Shown here: positions 26,583 to 35,152 of the stretch, piece by piece | Layout of the letters: the number at the start of each line of letters is the position of its first letter | Numbering within the stretch: position 1 is the stretch's first letter | Assembly: GCA_963791455.1 (NCBI GenBank) | Contig: CAWBSM010000001.1 | Span: 186,001 to 250,000, forward strand | From: Bog-473 sp963791455 | GTDB lineage: Bacteria; Actinomycetota; Acidimicrobiia; Acidimicrobiales; RAAP-2 | Reading direction: 5' to 3' | Length of the DNA stretch: 64,000 nucleotides | Program-made: the position numbers and the translations under genes | Notes under the pieces: model-generated | Databases searched by the model: none | Seen by the model: the letters and a program-made list of their open reading frames with translations, nothing else | What the model was told of the DNA's origin: nothing

Positions 26583-27016
26583 GCGAGGCCGGGATCGTCC
26601 TCGGTGCGGGCATCGTCGGCGTCGGGGTCGATGCGGTCGACGTGGCCCGATTCCGCCGCGTGCTCGACCGTCGCCCCGGCTTCGCGGCACGCTGCTTCAC
26701 CGAGTCCGAGCAGTCCGACGCGACCCGCTCGGCCGACATCGCCCAGAGCCTGGCGGCGCGCTTTGCGGCCAAGGAGGCGGTCATGAAGGCGCTCGGCCGC
26801 GGGCTCGGCTCCTTCGCCCTGACCGACGTCGAGGTGTGCCGCAGGTCGGGGCGCGGCGCCACCCGCAACGCCCCCTACCTGTTGCTGCACGGCGGCGCAG
26901 CCGAGCTCGCCGGCACGCAGGGCGCGGGCCGCCTCCATCTCTCGCTGACCCACACGGACGACGTGGCCATCGCCTTCGTCGTCGCGGAGCAGTCCGCGTC
27001 GTGCGCGCCGTCCTGA
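26579..27016 (+). CDS. acpS: Holo-[acyl-carrier-protein] synthase
   Basis: Transfers phosphopantetheine from CoA to ACP. The Mg-binding residues are in VGVDAVDVARFRR and AARFAAKEAVMKALG; the C-terminal LSLTHTDDVAIAFV is also typical. The 145-residue product starts at GTG 26579 in a GTGA overlap with glmS and overlaps the next gene by 16 bp. The pairing of acpS with nnr is common in bacteria. Confidence 0.96.
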   Translation: MSEAGIVLGAGIVGVGVDAVDVARFRRVLDRRPGFAARCFTESEQSDATRSADIAQSLAARFAAKEAVMKALGRGLGSFALTDVEVCRRSGRGATRNAPYLLLHGGAAELAGTQGAGRLHLSLTHTDDVAIAFVVAEQSASCAPS

Positions 27017-28398
27017 CCCGGGACGAGATGCGGGCGGCCGACGCGGCGGCCCTGGCCACGGTCTCGCACGCGACGCTTGTGCAGCGCGCCGGCACGGCGG
27101 TGGCGCACGGCGCCCTGCGAATGCTCGGTGGCGCCTACGGGCGGCGCGTCGTGGTGGTCGCGGGCAAGGGCAGCAACGGCGCGGACGGACGGGTAGCCGC
27201 CGCCGCCCTGTCCCGTCGGGGCGCCCGGGTCTCCGTGCTGGAGGCGGAGGACGTCGCAGGGGGCGTCGCGTTGCCGCCGTGCGACCTCGTCGTCGACGGC
27301 GCCTACGGCACCGGGTTCCGCGGCACCTATGACGCGCCGGCGGTGCCGCCCGGAGCCGCCGTGCTGGCGATCGACATCCCATCGGGTGTCGACGCCGACA
27401 CGGGCGAGGCCGCCGGCCACGCCGTACGAGCGGACCGGACGGTGACGTTCGCTGCGCTGAAGCCCGGTTTGTTGCAGGGCGACGGGGCACCGTGCAGCGG
27501 CACCGTCGAGGTGGCCGACATCGGGATCGACTTCCCCACCCCCGGCGCGCTGCTGGTCTCGGACGCCGACGTCAGGGCCGTCCCGCCACGGCCCCGCCAG
27601 GTCAACAAGTGGACGACCGCGGTCGGTGTGGCGGCCGGTTCGGCCGGCATGGAGGGCGCAGCCATCCTGTGCACCCGCGGGGCCATGGCCGCCGGGGCCG
27701 GCATGATCCGGCTCGGCAACCCCGGGAACCCCAGTGCCGCCTGGCCCACCGAGGCCGTGCGCGTGCAGCTGCCCGCCGAGGGCTGGGCCGGGGCCTTCTT
27801 GGAGGCGACCGCCAAATGCAAGGCCATCGTCGTCGGCCCCGGGCTCGGCACGGGCGACGCGGTGGCCGAGGAGATCCGGTCCGTCATCGCGGCTGCGCCG
27901 GTCCCGCTCGTGATCGACGCCGACGCGCTCACCGCCCTGGGCGACGCGGTGGCGGCACGCACGCTGCTCGAGAAGCGGAGTGCGCCGAGCATCCTCACGC
28001 CACACGACGGGGAGTACGCCCGAATCGCCGGGGCACCCCCAGGCGAGGACCGCCTGGCGGCGGCGCGCCGGCTCGCGGACGCCACCGGCGCGGTGGTCCT
28101 CGTGAAGGGCTCGCTGACCGCAGTGGCCCGCCCCCCGGGCGGTTCGCCACCCGACGTGTTGTTGGGCGCGGCCGGGGGCCCGGTCCTCGCCACCGCGGGA
28201 AGCGGCGATGTGCTGTCGGGGATCATCGGCGCCTTTTTGGCCCGCGGGCTGCCCCCCTTGGAGGCGGCGGCGATCGCCGCCCACGTGCACGGTCGGGCGG
28301 CCTCGCTCGGCTCGCCCGAGGGCCTGGTGTCGGGCGACTTGCCTCCCCTGGTCGCCGAGGTTCTCTCGAGCCTGGACCGGGAGGCGATCGGTGGCTGA
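27001..28398 (+). CDS. nnr: Bifunctional NAD(P)H-hydrate epimerase / ADP-dependent dehydratase
   Basis: Repairs hydrated NADH and NADPH. The N-terminal epimerase (about residues 1-200) shows LTRDEMRAADAAAL, GKGSNGADGRVAA and AIDIPSGVDADTGE. The C-terminal dehydratase (about 210-465) shows GPGLGTGDAV, VIDADALTAL, LTPHDGEYARI and TAGSGDVLSGIIGAFLARG. At 465 residues it is slightly short for the fused enzyme. GTG 27001 lies inside the end of acpS; the stop is overlapped by alr. Confidence 0.96.
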   Translation: MRAVLTRDEMRAADAAALATVSHATLVQRAGTAVAHGALRMLGGAYGRRVVVVAGKGSNGADGRVAAAALSRRGARVSVLEAEDVAGGVALPPCDLVVDGAYGTGFRGTYDAPAVPPGAAVLAIDIPSGVDADTGEAAGHAVRADRTVTFAALKPGLLQGDGAPCSGTVEVADIGIDFPTPGALLVSDADVRAVPPRPRQVNKWTTAVGVAAGSAGMEGAAILCTRGAMAAGAGMIRLGNPGNPSAAWPTEAVRVQLPAEGWAGAFLEATAKCKAIVVGPGLGTGDAVAEEIRSVIAAAPVPLVIDADALTALGDAVAARTLLEKRSAPSILTPHDGEYARIAGAPPGEDRLAAARRLADATGAVVLVKGSLTAVARPPGGSPPDVLLGAAGGPVLATAGSGDVLSGIIGAFLARGLPPLEAAAIAAHVHGRAASLGSPEGLVSGDLPPLVAEVLSSLDREAIGG

Positions 28399-29632
28399 GG
28401 GCGCGCCGATGCGGCTGGTCCCCCCGGTCGGGGACGAGGACGCCGCGGTGACCATGGCGCAGGGGCGTTCGCGGCCGGCCTGGGCGGAGATCGACCTGGC
28501 GGCCGTGGCCCACAACGCGTCGGTATTGGCCCGTCTCGCCGCGCCGGCGGATCTGTGCGCGGTGGTCAAGGCCCACGGGTACGGCCACGGCGGGCCGGCC
28601 GTGGCCCGGGCGGCCGTGGCCGGGGGCGCGCGGTGCCTCGCCGTGGCGCTGGTCGACGAGGGGGTGGAGTTGCGCCAGCACGGCATCACGGCGCCGGTGC
28701 TGTTGCTGAGCGAGTGCGGCGCCGACGCCGTCGACACGGCGCTGGCCTACGGGCTCACGCCGACCTTGTACTCGGTCGAGGCGATCGAGGCCTGCGCGGG
28801 GTCGGCCCGGGCGGCGGGCCGGCAGGTGGCGGTCCACGTGAAGGTCGACACCGGGATGCACCGGGTCGGCGCCGACCCGGTGGACCTGCAGGCGATTGCG
28901 GCCGCGGTGGTGCGCGAGCCGATGTTGCAGCTCGAGGGCATCTGGACGCACCTGCCGGTCGCCGACGGTGAGCAGCCCGAGGACCGCACCTACACCGAAG
29001 GGCAACTCGACCTCTTCGAGCGTCTCGTGGCGGGCCTGGCTGCGGCGGGCATTGCGGCGCCCGTGCTGCACGCCGCCAACACCGCGGGCGCCACCGCGTT
29101 TGCCCGTTCGCGCTACGACATGGTGCGCTGCGGCATCGGCCTCTACGGCTACCTGCCGGGTCCCGCCGTGCAGGAGGCCTTCGCGGGGCAGGCCGAGGGC
29201 GATCGGCTGCGCCCGGCCATGGCACTCAAGGCGCGCGTCGTGGCGGTACGCCGGCTCGAGCCGGGGGAGCGTCCCTCCTACGGCCGGCTGCGTCCGCTTC
29301 CGGCGCGGTCGTCGGTGGCCACCGTGCCGATCGGCTACGCCGACGGGGTTCCGCGCGCACTGTTCGGCGCCGGCTACGAGGTCCTCATCGGTGGGGCCCG
29401 GCGGCCGCTGGCCGGCATGGTGACCATGGACCAGATCGTCGTCGATTGTGGCGACGACGACCGCGTGCGCCCCGGCGACGAGGTCGTGCTCCTCGGCCGC
29501 CAAGGAGAAGAGGTCATCACGGCGGACGACTGGGCGGCCATGCTGGGGACGATCAGCTACGAGGTGGTGTGCGGGGTCGGCCCGCGCATGCCGCGTGTGC
29601 TGGTCAACCGTCCTGACGCGCCCGGTGCCTGA
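28391..29632 (+). CDS. alr: Alanine racemase
   Basis: Provides D-alanine for peptidoglycan. The PLP lysine is in AVVKAHGYGHGG near the N-terminus. Other family motifs are VKVDTGMHRVG, RCGIGLYGYLPG, PSYGRL (region of the catalytic Tyr), PIGYADGVPRAL and MVTMDQIVVDCG. I list GTG 28391, which overlaps nnr by 8 bp and gives 413 residues; ATG 28409 is an equally possible start. The last 8 bp overlap the glycosylase gene. Confidence 0.97.
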   Translation: MAEGAPMRLVPPVGDEDAAVTMAQGRSRPAWAEIDLAAVAHNASVLARLAAPADLCAVVKAHGYGHGGPAVARAAVAGGARCLAVALVDEGVELRQHGITAPVLLLSECGADAVDTALAYGLTPTLYSVEAIEACAGSARAAGRQVAVHVKVDTGMHRVGADPVDLQAIAAAVVREPMLQLEGIWTHLPVADGEQPEDRTYTEGQLDLFERLVAGLAAAGIAAPVLHAANTAGATAFARSRYDMVRCGIGLYGYLPGPAVQEAFAGQAEGDRLRPAMALKARVVAVRRLEPGERPSYGRLRPLPARSSVATVPIGYADGVPRALFGAGYEVLIGGARRPLAGMVTMDQIVVDCGDDDRVRPGDEVVLLGRQGEEVITADDWAAMLGTISYEVVCGVGPRMPRVLVNRPDAPGA

Positions 29633-30197
29633 CGTCGACGTCCTGGAGCAGCTGCGCCTCACCGCGTCGACGTGCACCCGCTGCCCGCTGGCCGAGGGGC
29701 GGACCCAGGTCGTCTTCGGCGTGGGCAACCCGGCGGCGGACCTCCTGTTCGTGGGCGAGGGCCCGGGCCGCGAGGAGGACCTGGCCGGCGAGCCGTTCGT
29801 CGGTCGTTCCGGCAAGTTGCTCGACCGTCTCATGTGGGAAGAGATCGGGTTGACCCGCGCCGAGTGCTACATCGCCAACGTCGTCAAGTGCCGCCCGCCC
29901 AACAACCGCGACCCGGCGCCGAACGAGATCGAGGCCTGCCGGCCCTACCTCGCCGAGCAGATCACGCTCATCGACCCGGCCGTGATCGTCACCCTGGGGA
30001 ACTTCTCCACCAAGCTCCTGCTCGAGAGCACGCGCGGCATCCGTGAACTGCGCGGGCAGGTATTCGAACGAGGCCGGGCCCGTCTCGTCCCCACGTATCA
30101 CCCGGCCTACGTGCTGCGGGCGGGCGGCGAGGCCATGGCCGAGATGCGGGCGGACCTCGTGCGGGCGAAGCGACTCACCGCGCGGGGACGGCCGTGA
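29625..30197 (+). CDS. Uracil-DNA glycosylase, family 4 type (Fe-S)
   Basis: Removes uracil from DNA. The 190-residue product has the motif A form GEGPGREEDLAGEPFVGRSG and the late motif HPAYVLR. It also has a CxxC pair at the N-terminus (CTRC) and two further Cys (VVKCRPP and EACRPY) that fit the [4Fe-4S] ligands of family 4 enzymes. The start is GTG 29625 inside the end of alr, and it overlaps tsaE by 4 bp. Why a repair gene sits within this operon is not evident. Confidence 0.93.
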   Translation: MPDVDVLEQLRLTASTCTRCPLAEGRTQVVFGVGNPAADLLFVGEGPGREEDLAGEPFVGRSGKLLDRLMWEEIGLTRAECYIANVVKCRPPNNRDPAPNEIEACRPYLAEQITLIDPAVIVTLGNFSTKLLLESTRGIRELRGQVFERGRARLVPTYHPAYVLRAGGEAMAEMRADLVRAKRLTARGRP

Positions 30198-30724
30198 GCA
30201 CCATACGCTGGCCGGTCGCGACGACCACGGACTCGCCCGGCGGAACCCGGGACTTGGCCGGGCGCCTGGCCCGCCTCTGCGGTGCCGGGGACGTGGTGCT
30301 CCTGGTGGGCGACCTCGGGGCCGGCAAGACGGTCTTCGCCCAGGGCTTCGCCGCCGCACTGGGCATCGCGGACCCCGTGACCAGCCCGACCTTCGCGCTG
30401 GTGCGCCACTACCGCTGCGGCGTGGACAGCCCCGTCGCGAGCCTCATCCACGCCGACGTGTACCGCACGGGCTCGGTGGGTGAGGTGGCGGACCTCGCCC
30501 TGGCGGAGCTGGTCGAAGAGGACGCGGTGGTCCTCGTCGAGTGGGGTGATCTGGCCGTGCGGGCACTGGGCGAGAGCGCCCTCGAGGTGACGCTCGTCGT
30601 TCCCGACGCCGCCGGCGCGCCCACCGTGCGCGCCGTGAGCATCGCGGGTCGGGGGCGCTGGGAGGACCGGGCCGACGAGGTTGCCGCGGCGCTGGAGCCG
30701 GTGCCCGAGGGGCGCTCCTCGTGA
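30194..30724 (+). CDS. tsaE: tRNA t6A biosynthesis ATPase TsaE
   Basis: TsaE is the ATPase that works with TsaB and TsaD in t6A37 tRNA modification. Walker A is LLVGDLGAGKTVFAQGF, and downstream TSPTFALVRHY and IHADVYRTGS match the family. The later acidic element VVLVEWGD is also conserved. At 176 residues it is slightly long. The start is GTG 30194; both ends overlap neighbours by 4 bp. Confidence 0.96.
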   Translation: MSTIRWPVATTTDSPGGTRDLAGRLARLCGAGDVVLLVGDLGAGKTVFAQGFAAALGIADPVTSPTFALVRHYRCGVDSPVASLIHADVYRTGSVGEVADLALAELVEEDAVVLVEWGDLAVRALGESALEVTLVVPDAAGAPTVRAVSIAGRGRWEDRADEVAAALEPVPEGRSS

Positions 30725-31464
30725 CGGCCGCCCCACGGGTCGGGCCGGCGGCGCTCGTGGCGATCGAGACGGCGACCGAGACGGTCGGCGTCGCCGTGCG
30801 GACTCCGGCCGGGGTGCAAGCAGAGTTCGTGCTCACCGGGCGCCGCCGCCACGTCGAGACGCTGACTCCCGCCCTGGAGCAGTTGCTGGCCCACGTCGGG
30901 CTCGGGCCGTCCGACGTGGGCGTCGTCGCCGTCGACGTCGGCCCGGGGCTCTTCACGGGCTTGCGGGTCGGCGTCGCCGCGGCCAAGGGCTTGGCGCAGT
31001 CGCTCGGCATCGGTGTGATAAGGGCGACCAGTCTCGACGTCCTCACGGCGGCAGCGGGAAGGGCCGGGCACCGTGGTCTCGTCCTGGCCTGCGTCGACGC
31101 CCGCCGGGGCGAAGTGTTCGCGAGCGTGCGCGAGCTCGGCGGGGACGGCACGGCAACGGCCGAGCCCGTCGCCCCCGGTCTGTTCGCGCCGGCCGACCTC
31201 GTCGTCGCGCTCAACGGGCTGGTCGGAGAACGCGTCGTCGCGGTCGGTGACGGCGCCTTGCGCTATGCGCCGGCCCTCGACGCAGTGCCCGGGGTCGAGA
31301 CCCGGACGCCGGGACTGTCGTTCCCGCCGCCGGCGGCGCTGCTCGAGCTCACCCTCACCCGGCTGGAGGCGGGTGAGGCGCCGGTCGAGCCCGCGGGCGT
31401 GGTCCCCCTGTACCTGCGCGAGGCGGACGCGCGGAGCAATTTCGCTCGCGCCGAGCGGGCCTGA
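30721..31464 (+). CDS. tsaB: tRNA t6A biosynthesis protein TsaB
   Basis: TsaB is the inactive ASKHA-fold partner of TsaD. The 247-residue product shows LVAIETATETVGVAVR at the N-terminus and VAVDVGPGLFTGLRVGVAAA, the typical dimerisation region. It is encoded between tsaE and rimI. TsaD itself is absent from this window, which is unusual because it commonly follows rimI. Confidence 0.95.
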   Translation: MTAAPRVGPAALVAIETATETVGVAVRTPAGVQAEFVLTGRRRHVETLTPALEQLLAHVGLGPSDVGVVAVDVGPGLFTGLRVGVAAAKGLAQSLGIGVIRATSLDVLTAAAGRAGHRGLVLACVDARRGEVFASVRELGGDGTATAEPVAPGLFAPADLVVALNGLVGERVVAVGDGALRYAPALDAVPGVETRTPGLSFPPPAALLELTLTRLEAGEAPVEPAGVVPLYLREADARSNFARAERA

Positions 31465-31476
31465 GGCGGTGCCGTC

Positions 31477-31995
31477 GTGACGGTGCGCATCGAGAAGCTC
31501 AAACGGCGGGATCTGCGCGATGTGCTTCGGATCGAGAGCGCCGCCTTCCCCGAACCATGGTCGCCGGAGGTCTTCAACTCCGAGCTCGCGCTGCGCAAGG
31601 GACGGCTGTACCGGGGGGCCTGGGACGGCCACGACATGGCGGGTTACATCGGGTTCATGATCGTCGAAGGCGAGGCGCACATGACCACCATTGCCACCGC
31701 TCCCGCCTTCCGGCGTTCGGGCGTGGCGACGGCGATGATCGTCGACGGCATCCGCACCCTGCGCGCGGAGGGGGTCAAGCACATTTCGCTGGAGGTGGCG
31801 GCCAACAACGAAGCCGCGCAGGCGCTCTACCGACGCTTCGGGTTCGCCCCCGTCGGCGTGCGCAAGAACTACTACCCGGTGACCGGGCAGGATGCGCTGG
31901 TGATGTGGGTCTACGACGTCGACACCGCGTCGTACGGAGAGCGGCTCGATGCCTTGGCCGCGGCGGGTCGTGCCGTCGAGGAGGGCCGGCGCTAG
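31477..31995 (+). CDS. rimI: Ribosomal protein S18 alanine N-acetyltransferase
   Basis: A GNAT-fold acetyltransferase. The 172-residue product contains the acetyl-CoA-binding motif FRRSGVATAMIVDGIR and the RimI-typical LEVAANNEAAQALYRRFGF followed by VGVRKNYYP. The genomic position next to tsaB supports RimI over a generic GNAT. It starts with GTG 31477, 12 nt after tsaB. Confidence 0.93.
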   Translation: MTVRIEKLKRRDLRDVLRIESAAFPEPWSPEVFNSELALRKGRLYRGAWDGHDMAGYIGFMIVEGEAHMTTIATAPAFRRSGVATAMIVDGIRTLRAEGVKHISLEVAANNEAAQALYRRFGFAPVGVRKNYYPVTGQDALVMWVYDVDTASYGERLDALAAAGRAVEEGRR

Positions 31996-32077
31996 CGGGC
32001 CGGTGCCGCGGGCGCCGTTCGGCTCTTCACCAAGGCCGGGATGAGTTAATGGCCGAGCGGGACCGTCCCCGGTGCGT

Positions 32078-32083
32078 CAGGAT
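32078..32083 (+). promoter_or_regulatory. Candidate -10 box of a leaderless transcript
   Basis: CAGGAT ends 6 nt before ATG 32090, placing a predicted +1 at or next to the start codon. The same CAGGAT-N6-start layout occurs before the response regulator (20291-20303). There is no recognisable Shine-Dalgarno, which agrees with leaderless translation. Confidence 0.4.
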
Positions 32084-32089
32084 ATCTCC

Positions 32090-32536
32090 ATGACAGACCT
32101 CACCGACGTCGACCGGCTGGCCGCGGCCGACCACCACCTGGCCGTCTTCACCGTGGGTCGACCCGACGGCACGGTGCACGCGTCGGTCGTCAGCGCCGGC
32201 GTCATCGCCGACCCGGTGGACGGATCCCCCGGCGTAGCCGCCGTGCTGAACGGCGGTACCCGCAAGCTGGCCCTGCTCCGGGAGAATGCCCGGGCGACGC
32301 TCGTGTTCAAGCACGGGTTCGACTGGGTGGCCGTCTCGGGGCCCGTTCGCCTGGTCGGACCCGACGACGGCGCCGAGCTCGGCCTCGACGTGCCCGCGAC
32401 CATCCGCTCGGTCTTCGCCGGGGCCGGCGGGACCCACGAGGACTGGGCGGAGTTCGACCGCGTCATGGCCGCCGACCGGCGCTGTGCCGCCTTCGTACGC
32501 GTGGACGCGATCACGTCCAACGCCGGGCGCCGCTGA
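32090..32536 (+). CDS. PPOX-class flavin/F420-dependent protein
   Basis: A 148-residue protein with the split-barrel flavin reductase (PNPOx-like) fold signature. It has HLAVFTVGRPDGTVHASVVS at the start, AAVLNGGTRKLALLRENARA in the middle and HEDWAEFDRVMAADRRCAAF at the end. Similar short actinobacterial proteins (the TIGR03618-like group) are F420- or flavin-binding oxidoreductases. The substrate is unknown. It is separated from rimI by 94 nt and probably has its own promoter. Confidence 0.8.
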   Translation: MTDLTDVDRLAAADHHLAVFTVGRPDGTVHASVVSAGVIADPVDGSPGVAAVLNGGTRKLALLRENARATLVFKHGFDWVAVSGPVRLVGPDDGAELGLDVPATIRSVFAGAGGTHEDWAEFDRVMAADRRCAAFVRVDAITSNAGRR

Positions 32537-32617
32537 CCGCCCGGCGCTCAATCAGACCAGCCCTTCGGGATGCGCTGTGTAGCCACGGCGTCGGGTAGCG
32601 AGACCCACGACGAGATT

Positions 32618-32638
32618 GGCCCCAAACCACCTGGGGCC
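32618..32638. terminator. Hairpin downstream of the PPOX gene
   Basis: GGCCCCA (32618-32624) pairs with TGGGGCC (32632-32638) over a 7-nt loop. It lies about 80 nt after the PPOX stop. No T-run follows, so termination is possible but unproven. Confidence 0.35.
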
Positions 32639-32793
32639 GCGGGAAGAGTCAGGAGCGGCCCAGTTGATCGACTTGCGTAGGATGACCCCGCGACAGCTAA
32701 AAGGGGGGCAGACCAACGTCGACACCCGGCGACGAGCACGGAGATGGCACGGAGCCCGTCCCGGGGCCACCCAAGAAAGGGCGACGCCGGATC

Positions 32794-33189
32794 TTGTTCG
32801 TCGTCGGGGCGGTGCTCATAGTCGCCCTCATCGGTGGCGCCGTTGCCCTGGAGCATTCGAGCGCTCCGAACAACACCGGTCAAGCCAACGCTGCCACGAC
32901 GACATCGACCCCGCACACTTCTGCCAAGAGCACCGTGCCGACGGCACAGGCGACGACCACGCCGGCGGGAGTGTCCTGTCCGAGTGCCTCCACGTGCACA
33001 GCCGCAGCTGGCCCTTTCACACCCTCGTATGGACCTGCTGTCGCGAGCACCAACCACCACGTGACGACCCAACCCGGTGTCGAGCTGCCGGAAGCTCCCT
33101 ATGCCGTCGCCCTACCCGCCCTCGCTCTTGTGGCTTTCGGGGGCGTCCTTCTGTTTCGCCGGCGTCGGACCGCCTCAACAGAGCCCTGA
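32794..33189 (+). CDS. Small surface protein with N-terminal TM and C-terminal anchor, start unclear
   Basis: From TTG 32794 the 131-residue product starts inside a hydrophobic helix (FVVGAVLIVALIGGAVAL). A Thr/Ser/Ala-rich stretch and a short Cys pair (SCPSASTC) follow. It ends with LPEAP, a second helix (AVALPALALVAFGGVLLF) and RRRR, resembling a sortase-type sorting signal without a canonical LPxTG. The frame continues upstream to 32701 and encodes a basic KKGRRRI just before the helix, a normal membrane-anchor N-region, yet has no ATG, GTG or TTG there. The true start is therefore unresolved. Function unknown. Confidence 0.6.
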   Translation: MFVVGAVLIVALIGGAVALEHSSAPNNTGQANAATTTSTPHTSAKSTVPTAQATTTPAGVSCPSASTCTAAAGPFTPSYGPAVASTNHHVTTQPGVELPEAPYAVALPALALVAFGGVLLFRRRRTASTEP

Positions 33190-33247
33190 TGGATCCGTAC
33201 GTTGTCGAAGCTTGACGAACCGTTGAGCGTGACATAACTGCGGAAAA

Positions 33248-34066
33248 TCAAGGAAGGAACTTGCATCTGTGACCTGAGTAGGTGCCCCAGATAAAGCATC
33301 CGGGACCCGAATCGTTACCCGATCCTGATCGGGGTGGACGGATGACGAAGGCGCCATTGTTCTCCAGCTGAGCATACGATCCCGGTTGGCTGTTGTAGTT
33401 CGCCGCCCAAACAAGCGGATCAGGTTCGTTGCCGGCCGGGGGGCCCGTTCCTTTCGGGTAGATAACAAGGTTGCCACCGTGGGGTTGCATCCTCGCATAG
33501 GCGCCCGGATGGTCACCGCTCCGACTCTCGAACTTGGGATTGATGGGCCCTCCGACGGCTGCCGCCGGGAACTCGGCGAGATTACCGTCACGCAGCATGA
33601 GCACGACCCATTGACCGTTCGACGAAGTCAGAGATTCTCCTGGTTTCAGCTCAGCACCCGACGGCAATTCAGAAGCAGAAGCGATCGTATGGCCGTGGGC
33701 CAGGTCGTATATCAGCACCCCGAGTCCGGCCACCATCAGAACAAGAGCAACGAGTGCGACAACGAGCCAAGGTCGCCTTCGGCGGCGGCTGGGAGCCTCG
33801 GTCGGCCATATTTGCGGTTCAATCTGGCCGGGGTGAGTAGTAAGCCCCCTCGAGTGCGTCTCCGGGACATCTGCAACACGAGCAGGCTTGCTTTGAGCGC
33901 CGTCCGGCGTGGTCGACCCTGACGCGACGGGTGCCACGGAGGTTGGCCGATCAAGGTCGCTTTGAACTAGAACGGTTGCTCTACCCGTGCCGCTGACGCG
34001 AGTATCCGTCGACCGTTGGGTGAGGGCTGACTTCGTCTTCGGCCGCTGCGACGCCGAGGGAGTCAT
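33248..34066 (-). CDS. Membrane-anchored protein with bulb-type lectin domain
   Basis: The 272-residue product has a Ser/Thr/Pro-rich cytoplasmic N-terminus of about 100 residues, a basic RRRRRPW stop, one TM helix (VVALVALVLMVAGLGVLIYD) and an external domain. That domain contains three repeats of the bulb-lectin type: SNGQWVVLMLRDGNLAEF, PHGGNLVIYPKG and ENNGAFVIRPP, with VWAANYNSQPG between. In this fold such repeats bind mannose-type sugars, so a cell-surface glycan receptor or adhesin is plausible. ATG 34066 follows GAGGAA by 9 nt; ATG 34087 is an alternative. It diverges from the regulator gene, whose start shares the same CATG. Confidence 0.75.
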   Translation of the reverse strand: MTPSASQRPKTKSALTQRSTDTRVSGTGRATVLVQSDLDRPTSVAPVASGSTTPDGAQSKPARVADVPETHSRGLTTHPGQIEPQIWPTEAPSRRRRRPWLVVALVALVLMVAGLGVLIYDLAHGHTIASASELPSGAELKPGESLTSSNGQWVVLMLRDGNLAEFPAAAVGGPINPKFESRSGDHPGAYARMQPHGGNLVIYPKGTGPPAGNEPDPLVWAANYNSQPGSYAQLENNGAFVIRPPRSGSGNDSGPGCFIWGTYSGHRCKFLP

Positions 34067-34658
34067 GGGCTTGGATTCCTCGGACATGGGAATCTCGGCG
34101 ATCGCTGGGTCTGTTGAATGGGATTGGGGATTGTGGTGGCTCGTGAACCAAAGCCGCAAGCGACGATTGCTGCTCGATGACGGTACTGGCGGACAACCAC
34201 AGCGGCTGGAGTGTGGCCAGCGATTTGCGATCAATGTGCAACGGCTCACGGTCCTGGTGCCGGGAGCCGTCTATACCCACCGGATCGAAGTGGCGATTCC
34301 AGAAGGCGACTTGGCCCGTGTTGCAGGGAGCCGGATCACTTCGGGAACTCTCACGATAGACAGCCTTCGACTGAGCGAGCGCGACAAGGACGTCCTCGTT
34401 GCAATGTTCGCGGGCTACCTGGAAACCTTCCCTCACCGATCAGCCCACCCTCGGACGTATCAACAGGCGGCCGACGTGCTCGGTCCGCCATGGACAAGTG
34501 TGACGGTGCGTAAACAGATCGAGCGGCTGAAGGAGCGCTGTGCGCGCGCGGACCTTTACTTCGAAGGCCCCCACGCGAACTATGAGCTCGCCGACCACCT
34601 CGTCACGAACGGCCTGTTGATCCCGACTGACCTCAAACGGTTGGGTAGCCTCAAATAG
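34065..34658 (+). CDS. Regulator-like protein with C-terminal winged-helix-type segment
   Basis: The 197-residue product has a beta-rich N-terminal half (VEWDWGLWWLVNQSRKRRLL) that resembles the small FHA-like domains of actinobacterial regulators. The C-terminal half is helical (LSERDKDVLVAMFAGYLETF) and ends in TSVTVRKQIERLKERC, like a DNA-binding recognition region. No known family is firmly assigned. ATG 34065 is chosen as it minimises overlap with the divergent lectin gene; ATG 34086 and GTG 33987 are alternatives. It probably controls, or is co-controlled with, the divergent gene. Confidence 0.6.
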   Translation: MGLDSSDMGISAIAGSVEWDWGLWWLVNQSRKRRLLLDDGTGGQPQRLECGQRFAINVQRLTVLVPGAVYTHRIEVAIPEGDLARVAGSRITSGTLTIDSLRLSERDKDVLVAMFAGYLETFPHRSAHPRTYQQAADVLGPPWTSVTVRKQIERLKERCARADLYFEGPHANYELADHLVTNGLLIPTDLKRLGSLK

Positions 34659-34821
34659 GTAGATCCAACTCAGGTCGCAGCTCGGCCTTCAGTGCCGGCC
34701 CAGAGGCCGATGTCCGACCGCTCCGTGGCACCGGCGGCGACGCGAGGGCGCAGGCCACGTGACAGGCGGTTGTGTGGTCCCTAAGGTGGGCGAGCGGGGG
34801 GTCGAAGAAGGAGGTGCGTCC

Positions 34822-35142
34822 ATGCCCAAATACCTCGTCGAAGTGAAGTACACCCTCGACGGCATCAAGGGCCTCAAGTCCGAAGGCGGATCCGCCCGCG
34901 TGGCGGCCGCGAAGGCCGCCATCGAGGAGCAGGGAGGCAAGGTCGACGCCTTCTACTTCGCCTTCGGTCACAACGACGCCTACGTGGTCGTCGACATGCC
35001 GGACAACGTGTCGGCCGCTGCCGTCGGGCTGATCGTCAGCGCGGCGGGCGGGGTCACGACGAGAACCGTCGTGCTCCTCACTGCGGAGGAGATGGACGCG
35101 GCGGCCAAGCGCCAGACGCTCTACCGGCCTCCGGGGGGCTGA
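34822..35142 (+). CDS. GYD domain-containing protein
   Basis: A 106-residue ferredoxin-like-fold protein. It shows PKYLVEVKYTLDGIKGLKSE at the start and FYFAFGHNDAYVVVDMPDN, the GYD-type core (here GHND-AY). AAGGAGGT just upstream of ATG 34822 is one of the strongest ribosome binding sites in the window. GYD proteins are common and uncharacterised. It is convergent with the GH13 gene, 10 nt apart. Confidence 0.85.
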   Translation: MPKYLVEVKYTLDGIKGLKSEGGSARVAAAKAAIEEQGGKVDAFYFAFGHNDAYVVVDMPDNVSAAAVGLIVSAAGGVTTRTVVLLTAEEMDAAAKRQTLYRPPGG

Positions 35143-35152
35143 GGCTGCTCGT

